Position numbers and translations under genes: made by a program
Shown: positions 47,101 to 56,100 of the stretch, piece by piece
Position numbering within the stretch: position 1 is the stretch's first letter
Layout: the number at the start of each line of letters is the position of its first letter
Assembly (NCBI GenBank): GCA_963576725.1
Contig: OY755246.1
Location: forward strand, 76,786,239-76,850,238
Length of the DNA: 64,000 nucleotides
Origin: Azorinus chamasolen
Taxonomy: Eukaryota > Mollusca > Bivalvia > Cardiida > Solecurtidae
Direction of reading: 5' to 3'
Notes under the pieces: generated by a model
What the model saw: the letters and a program-made list of their open reading frames with translations, nothing else
Databases searched by the model: none
Told to the model about the DNA's origin: nothing

Positions 47101-50100
47101 TTACGCCCCAATCATGTTTGTAAACCAGAGTTGTGGTACTTTGAAATTTCACTATCATAGTGTGAAAAGAGCTTGATTCAGAGACAATATCAAGAATTTT
47201 CTGTTGAGGTGAAAGTGGTGGTGGTGGGGGGGGGGGGGGGGGGTGATGTCCTATTGACACAATTCCTTAAACCCATCCATTTTTTATGTTGATAAGATGC
47301 AGCAAACAATAAATGTGTTTGTATAAGCCATTGACGTCAGTGGATTTAGGAAAGAACATCCTTCAGGAACCCTCTGATCTTGGTCGACACTGTTTGCCAA
47401 TGTCTGTTTTTAGGGACACTGTACACTAATTGGTGAATGAAACCCATCCCTCTCTTTCAGAACCAAATTGCCAGTAGTGTCTCCTGAAGGTGGTTTTAGT
47501 GGGTTGACCACTCTTGATTTGGTCAGTGGTACCGACATGAACACGGGTGTAACACCCATCAAATTTACATCCCTCAGTGACAAAAGTAAGTACTGATTTT
47601 TTTCTTTGTCGATGTTTGATCGTTTTTGTTAACACTTTGCTCCATAAATACACCTTTCTACACCTTTGCAAACAGAGTAGACCCAGATTAGACGGCGCCT
47701 GTTGGAGCCATCTGTTAAGCGTCTGCTCTGTTAGCTTATGAAATAAAAAGATATGATTCTGCAGTTTTCGCCATGACCAAATTTCCTTTGTTAATGTGCC
47801 ATTTTAAAAAAATCATGGTCTCCTTATTTCTTACTTAGGATCATATCTATATCATAGCATAAGCAAACAGATCAGACCCTGATCAGACTACTGCTATAGG
47901 AGCCGTCTGATCTAGGTCTACTGTGTTTGCAAAGGCGTAGAAAGGCGTATTTATAATGGAGTAAAGGGTTCAGTAGTTTTGCACTCAATCTCCCGGTTCC
48001 CCTATAGCCCAATTTGTAAAGATGAATAATTATACCCCCACAAACTTGTTAACACTTTAGGGCTTGTTTTCAAGTGATTTTATAGCCGTTATTTGGCTGT
48101 ATTCCCAATGGCAAAAAGTGTTTTTCCCCAATTTTGATTGAAAATATCCCAATTCAGAGGTAGAAGTGTGTAGCAAGAAATTTCAGTCAGGCCAAAACTT
48201 CTAAAATTCATAAAAAAACAGTAGACCTGGATCTGGGTCTGCTGTTTATTTGAATGTTAGATGTTTTGGCCTGACTGGGTCTATTGTGTTTGCAATGGAC
48301 ATTTGTAGGAGGAAATTTGTTTAAATATTCTCTTATCAGACAAAATTCCCAATTCCAGGGGTCAGTGTTCTCATTAGGATTGGATTTTACCGAGTCCCTG
48401 GGACCCAGGGCATCAGCAAAAGTTGCGTCCCAAGCAAATACAACTGAGTCCCAGATAATTTCACTCCTGCTTTTATAATGGAGATTTTTTGCACCATTAA
48501 ATGTAAAGGGGTAAAAATATTTAAGACTTACACTGATGTATCATTTAACATCAAAAAGATAAGTGTTACAAGCACTGTATAATAAGGTATTTCTTGATGC
48601 TTTGATTTGAAGTGCACGACAACGAGCATAGTGAACTGAGCTGAGCATCACTGTATCCGCTGGTACGTAAAAGTGGTTTACACTTCATTTTCAGTGCATA
48701 CAAAGCATCACGTGGTAATTCTATTGGTTTCAGGGCTAACATCATTTACTTACAAGTCTTTAAACTCTCGATCTTGTACCAATAACGCTTTAAAGTTCCT
48801 GGCGTGTTGAACTTTTTACTAGCAGACACCATCTTTTTTCAGCACCCAAATGTCATTACTACGCGACAGAACGGTTCTCGTAGAATTACATAATTTTAGA
48901 TCCTGACATTAGGGTGGAAATCGGAACCAGTCAATGCAGGTACCCTTCTACGTACCTGGAATAAACCAGGACTCGATATTAATAGATGCGTTGCAATTCG
49001 GAAAAAAATGTCAAGAAAATGGAGTGAAATTCTCTTTGTTTATTGATCTGGATTGATGTAAGACCGAGTTTCAGTTGTTAATTTAGCTGGATTCATTTAA
49101 ATCGGTAAAATTTCGATCATTGTTCTTGCGTCCCATGGACGCAACGTACTTGACTATTTTGCGTTCCAACGATTTTCGGTGCGTATTTAGATATGATTAC
49201 GACGTAAACGGGAACACTGGGGGTATGGGTCATCTTCCTAAAATGGTGAAAAAAAGCCCCGAGTTTAGATGTTGATGAGAGGTCCAGTAACTCAGCATCT
49301 GTTGTAGGGATTGTTGGATTTGATTCAAGCATAACCACCTTACCTCTTGAATATTTATACAAAAAATTCTTGACATCATGAATATTCATTAATTGAACTT
49401 TATAGTGGCCGTTGAACAATTGATGTGTTTTTTTGTTTTGTTTTTTTTGCCATTTTAGAAACTTGAATCATATCATTATTATTCTATAAGCAAAGTGGAT
49501 TCAGATCAGATGGCTCCTACAGGACTATAAAATGTAAAACACTAAATATTTTATCTTACAGAATGTAGATTTAATGGTCATGCAATCAACCAGCTGAGAA
49601 GTCCTGTCCAGTTGATACCTTTAAGCTCCCTTGTCACATCTAAGTTTAATGTACCTGCTATACTTCGGAGGAGTAAGAAAAAGCGAAAACGTCATCAGGT
49701 TGGTATTGTATTGTAAAGAATTTACGTCTTTATAGGCATTTTGCTGCTTAATGCAGGGTGAAAATCATGCAGAAAGCTCCAAGAGGAGCTTTCGGGATGA
49801 CTTTCACCCTGCATTAAGCTGCCACTTGTGTTAACAATCAATAATGGTACATATTTGAGTGTTTGTAGTATTGAGTTTTTACTGTATACATGCCATTACC
49901 AAAATCGGACTAGTATTTATGATGTTTCTGATTGACTATCAGTTTACAATTTAAATTTCAGCTTGTTCAGTTAGGTTACAGATATAGAAAGGTGTATTTA
50001 TGAGTAAAGGGTTAATATTAGTTTTGAGGTATATGATATACCTCAAATCTTATATTAACCCTTTACTCCATAAATACACCTTTCTACGCATTTGCAAACA

Positions 50101-53100
50101 GATCAGACCCAGATCAAACGGCTCCTGTAGGAGCCGTCTGATCAGAGTCTGCTCTGTTTGCTAATGATATAATTTGGATATGATTCTACAGTTTCTGCCA
50201 TGGCCAAAAATATCAATGTCCATGTGCTATTATGACAATTAAAATACTGAATATTCATGATGTCATTATTTCTTGCATGAATATTCGTGGAGTAAAGGGT
50301 TAAGTATATAGTTATACTGGAAATTGTATTTTCTTTACAGTCTCCCGAAATCACGCGGATGGATTTCCCGGAAGAATCCTTTAAAACCCCAGAGAGGGAA
50401 AACAAACGTGAAAGTGCTCGCAAAATCGTTGCTGACAATAGCCAGAAAGAAAATATAGACCCTGGTCAAAACCTGTTTCAGCAGTATAAAGACCACACTG
50501 TTAAATTATTTGGGGTAGCAAATGTTGCTGATGTACAGACAATGTGCGGTGAACTGAAATCGGGGAGTAGCTCCGAATCAACAATAAAGTATGGTGCAAT
50601 AGAGACATCGAGCGAGTGTGAATATGACATCCCGCACAGTCAGGGCTCGTTAACACCACACGGAACACCGATAAAAAATCTGCCGTTCTCCCCGTCACAG
50701 GTAAGGAGTGTTGGAAATGTCCGAGGTCCAGATAAAATACATAAATATTCCATAATACTCCATAAATATGCCTTTCATTGCCTTTGCAGACAGAGTAGAC
50801 CCAGGTCAGACGGCTCCTTCAGGAGCCGTCTGATCAAGGTCTGCTCTGTTTGCCGTNNNNNNNNNNNNNNNNNNNNNNNNNNNNNNNNNNNNNNNNNNNN
50901 NNNNNNNNNNNNNNNNNNNNNNNNNNNNNNNNNNNNNNNNNNNNNNNNNNNNNNNNNNNNNNNNNNNNNNNNNNNNNNNNNNNNNNNNNNNNNNNNNNNN
51001 NNNNNNNNNNNNNNNNNNNNNNNNNNNNNNNNNNNNNNNNNNNNNNNNNNNNNNNNAACTTTAGAATAGTGTAGTTTTGAAACCATTGTGTCAGATAAAT
51101 AGAGCATTTGTTCCTAAGGAGCAAATGCTCTATTTATCACATTGGTTTCAAAATGTGACTTTTACAGAGTCATCCTGCAAATATTTTCGTCAGTACCCAT
51201 TGAACATCGACATATGAGTCATGCAATGCAAAATAAATTACTAAAACATTCCTTCAAATCCAAAACAAACAAGAAGTCATTTTCGCATCAATGCTGGGTC
51301 AGGCATTTTTTAATCTGGATCATCTAGACGTTTATCTGATCCGACTTTAATAATGAGTGGCTGATTGATTGAGACTAGACCGATGGTAAAAAGTACTAAG
51401 ACACCGGTAGTCTCAACCAATCACTGCTCTTGCTTCTTGATGTAAAAGCCCTGATGAAGGTCACGTCTGAAATTTCAACAAGTTTTCATGCCACCAAAAA
51501 AGAGACCGAAAATGGACCTAAATAACAATCAATAAAACAGTCCTAGCAGTTGCACAGGATGGCAAAGAGAAATTTATTAATAGTAGTAATGCAAAATAGC
51601 CTGAAAAAGGTCAATGTGAAGTTCTTAAAAGACTCCGACTGCTGCAAGTGCTTATTTACAGTGTTAATTTCGAGGATGACGCTAAAGCTACTGATTGAAA
51701 CTTCGAGTTCATCTTGTCTTAAAATAAAGGGTCATAATAGGTCATTGCTAGAAGTGTTACTGTTTTATTACACTTTGTTTCATACTTTTTTTATCAAAAC
51801 TTACTGTGACTCATTCATTTGGTTTGGGACTCATTGTTTCAAAATATGTGAGTCCCAAGGACCCATAATGTCAGATTTCGAAATGAATCGCTGGGAAATG
51901 GGTTAACTCTTTCCCTGTTGCATATTCCTGTCAAAAGTAATGCTATTTTGAATATTTATTAGCTGATTGTTTTTGCAATGGCGTATATATGTACACAGGT
52001 TTTTCTGGTGTTGACACTAAGTATTAGAGTCAGGTCTGCTATAATTTCATAGCAATCAGAGCAGACCCTGATCAGATGGCATTATTGGCTCCTATAGGAT
52101 CATCTTGTCTGATCCGGGGCTACTCTGGTTGTAAAGGCATGTAGATGTGTTTATATGAAGGAAAGAGTTCAACTATTTGGACATAATGCAAAATTTTCAA
52201 GGGATGTTTTGACAAAAACTAGAACCAGATCTATATCATTGGAAAAGTAGTAAAGTCAAGCAGGCAAAGCCACATACAAGACACAACCACCACCAAAACA
52301 CATGTCATATGCAAACAACAGAACCTGATCAAATGGCTCTTACAAAAGCTGTCTGATCTGGATCTACTCTGTTTGCAAAGGTGTGAAAAAGCGTTTATAT
52401 GTTTAAAAGGGTTAAAAAAGACAAATAAAAAAGCCAACATTGAGGATTGTAGCAGACAATTTTTTTTGCAGATAATGAATTAGAATGCAAAGAATTAATA
52501 TGAAGACTGAAGATAAGAAGCATACATGTATTGAGAAAACCGAATTAAGATGTTTTGATATTTCTCTATCAAAGCCTATCTAACTGCAGCTTATTAGAAT
52601 TGCCTCCTTAACCCATTCCCTCATACTGATGACTTTTGACGACTGTAAAAGTCGTTTAATTTTGTGAAACCATTGTGATAAATAGAGCATTTGCTCTTAA
52701 AGGGGCAAATGCTCTATTTATCACAATGATTTCAAACTACAAAATTCTAAAAAAAAATCCTTTTCTCTAGTTAATGCTTCTTTTCGGGATGTTTATTCAA
52801 AGAGGTTTATCTAAAAGTTTCCTATGAGGTAATGGGTTAAGGCGGTTCTATGAGTTGCAGCAAGATAGGATACTGCTTCAGAATACTAAATGCTGATGGA
52901 TTAATAGGCATTTTGTCTACACTCCTAAGTAAATTGGATGCATTTCCTATATGGCACTTTTGGAGTACAATGTTAGGCGCTTCACAGAGTTTTGGAGTAC
53001 TATGTTAGGCTATTTCATGTAGAACAGTCTTGTTGTTGGTCTCGGTTAAGATCAGAATATTCGGTCCACATTTTGGGCCAAGTGGGGATTTTATTTGTGC

Positions 53101-56100
53101 ACATCATACGAAATATTGCAGAGCTTAAGATAGATTCGGGTGTACTGCGTTGGCAAACAGATAATCTTAATCGGATTAAGGGTTAAGACAGATGGTAGCT
53201 TAATGCAGGACAAAAGCTTGATTCAGGACTGTGCACTAAGGATTTGCCTGCTTTTTAAGATTTAGACTTATTTAGTAAGTTAAGTATGGTCACTTTAACT
53301 CTGTCATTGCCAATATTGCATCTGTGATTAACGCATCTGTGATTACTGAAGCAAACAGTTTTGATCCAGATGGGATGCAGAGTTCTCATCAGGATCCAAA
53401 CTGTATGTTACTGTGGTAATGTTTTTGAAAGGAAAGGGGAAAAATTAAATGAAAATTGCTGCTGATGACAAATTCTGCAGATGTGTAGCTCAAGAGTATG
53501 TACATGGCTACAGATAAAGGTGCGTACCCAGATACTAAAATATTCATTTCTTCACCAAACCCTATACTGTGACCACTCTTTAGAATCGTCTCAAAGAGAC
53601 GATTCTAAAGAGTGGTCACAGTATAGGATTTGGTGGAGAAATTAAGGAGTTACTGCTGAAAATGTTTAAATATACGCATCTTACCTGGACCTCAGGTATG
53701 TAGATGAGATTTAATTTTCATTGTTTGAACTTTCTATTCTTACAGAGTAAATCGCTAATTGGTGACACAAGTATCCTGTTTTCTCCACCCTCCATTATCA
53801 AAGAGACCCTGCCAGAGAGGGAAATTGCAGAAGTGTTTAACCTGCCAGTCAAACAACACATTGTAAGTGACAAAATGCGAAAGATGAATTAAACTGTTAC
53901 TTCATAGATATTCCTATTAATGCTCCTGTAGGAGCTGTCTCATCAGTGTCTACTCTTTTTATGCCCCCAGATCAGGTCTGTGGGGTGGGGGGGCATATTG
54001 TTTTTGTCCTGTCTGTTTGTTTGTCAGCAACTTTTAACATTGGTCATAACATTTGAGCCAGTGCAGAATGAGACTTGATATATGGCATGCATATGTATCT
54101 CATAAAGCCGCACATTTTGAGGGGTGACATGTCAAGGTCATCCTTCAAGGTCAGAGGTAAAATTTATAGGTCAAATCACAGGCTTCAACATTGGCCATAA
54201 CTTTTGATCCAGTAGAGATAGAGACTTGATATTTGGCATGCATGTGTATCTCATGAAGCTGCACATTTTTAGGGGTGACATGTCAAGGTCAAGGTCATCC
54301 TTCAGGGTCAAAGGTCAAATTGGGTGGCAGCATAGTGTTTCACAAACACATCTTGTTGCTTATAAATAGAATAATATAGATCTTACAGATCTTCTGAAAT
54401 GTGGGGAAAAAGTTCCTTGTTCATTTGATATTATAAAAATTCTGTTAACCCTTCGCTTGCTATTCACGTCAATATACCTACCTGTAAATAGTGCAGACCC
54501 AAATGAGACAGCTCCTGCAGGAGCTGTCTCATCAGGGTCTGCACTATTTACAAATTGATGGTGCAACCAGTGCACTCCACAGCAGTGATTGCACAGTGAA
54601 ATACTTGTACACAGTGAAGATATATGTAATTATACAACAGGGCATGGGTAAAGAAGGAGAAATGTATTTTAAAATTCAGCAAGAGAAGGGTTAATGATAT
54701 TCATGAAGTCATGATTTCTTGTATAAATATACATGAGGTAAAAGTTTAAAAGTGTCCATGGTGTCCTAAGATATTAAGTTTCAATAACACACCCTAGTCA
54801 CACCAATGGCAGACTTGTGATGGTTTAATTTTGTGAATTTCAGAGCTATTGATCAAGATGCTTGTTCAAACACAAAAATCACCATTTCTCTTTCAAACCC
54901 AATATTGGGACAACTCTTTAGAATGGTCTCAAAAACCTGATTCTAAAGAGTGGTTACAAAATCAGGTTTGGTGGAGAAATAAAGGAGTTATTCTTGACTC
55001 TTTCCTTCATACAAACACCTAATCACAACTTTGCAAACAGAGTAGACCCAGAACAGATGACTCCTGCAAAACCTGTCTGATCAGGATCTGCTCTGTTTGC
55101 TTATGAAGTTATACAGATGGGACTATGATTTCTACAAAAACCAACAAATCCTGTGTATATACGCTATATATGTACAAAATCCCACAATAAATATTCATGA
55201 TGTCATTATTTCTCACATGAATATTTTTAAACAGGGAAAGGGTTTAACACATATGTATTCCACTGACAATTCTGCTCATTGTACTACATACATGAAACAC
55301 CTTGGCATGGTGAAATGTTACTATTACCAGAGCTACAGTTATAGGTGTATACCCACATACTAATACATGTATCGTCATTTCTCTTTGAGACGATTCTATA
55401 GAGTGGTCACAGTATTGGGTTTGGTGGAGAAATAAGGAAGTTATTCTTGAAAATGTTTAACCGTTCGCTTGCTATTCACGTCACTATACCTACCTGTAAA
55501 TAGTGTAGACCTAGATGAGACAGCTCCTACAGGAGCTGTCTCATCAGGGTCTGCACTATTTACAAGTCGATTGTGCAACCAGTGCACTCCACAGCAGTGA
55601 TTGCACAGCGAAGTACTTGTACACAGTGAAGATATATATATATAATTATACAACATGGCATGGGTAAAGAAGGAGAACTGTATTTTAAAATTCAGCAAGC
55701 GAAGGGTTAATTTACACATCTTATCTAGACCTCTGTATCACCACAAGCACTGTTAACCTTTTACCTCATAAATATTCATGTTAGCAATAATGACTTCATG
55801 AATATTAACTTTAATTATATTTTATATTGGCATATGAACAATGGGATTATTGGACTGGCCAAAAATTGTAGAATCGGATTTACAGAGGTCCAGATAAGAT
55901 ACGTAAACTTAAGTTAAACATTTTCAAGAATAGCTCCTTTATTTCTCCACTAAAACCTATACTGTGACCACTCTTCATGATGATTCTAAAGAGTGGTCAC
56001 GGTGTAGGGTTTTGTGGAGAAATGATTTTAGTATTTGGGTATGCACCTTTATCTGAAGCTCTGGATTTATATTATTCATTAACCCTTTCCCTGTTCTATG

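Larger units (their letters stand above)
53890..54747. repeat. Family A MITE with two nested insertions
   Basis: GCTCCTGTAGGAGCTGTCTC, GTGTCTACTCTTTTT | insert 1 | GCTTATAAATAGAATAATA ... TTATAAAAATTCTG | insert 2 | TGATATTCATGAAGTCATGA. The three remnants together form one family A copy. Confidence 0.7.

Noticed and set aside
50359..51069. 236-codon frame running through the gap
   Set aside because: Only the part up to 50700 is Myb exon 9. The rest is intron, MITE and N.
51550..51906. Missing Myb exon in intron 9
   Set aside because: I tried to fit the 118-codon frame between exons 9 and 10. Residues do not resemble Myb and it has no suitable phase-0 splice sites.
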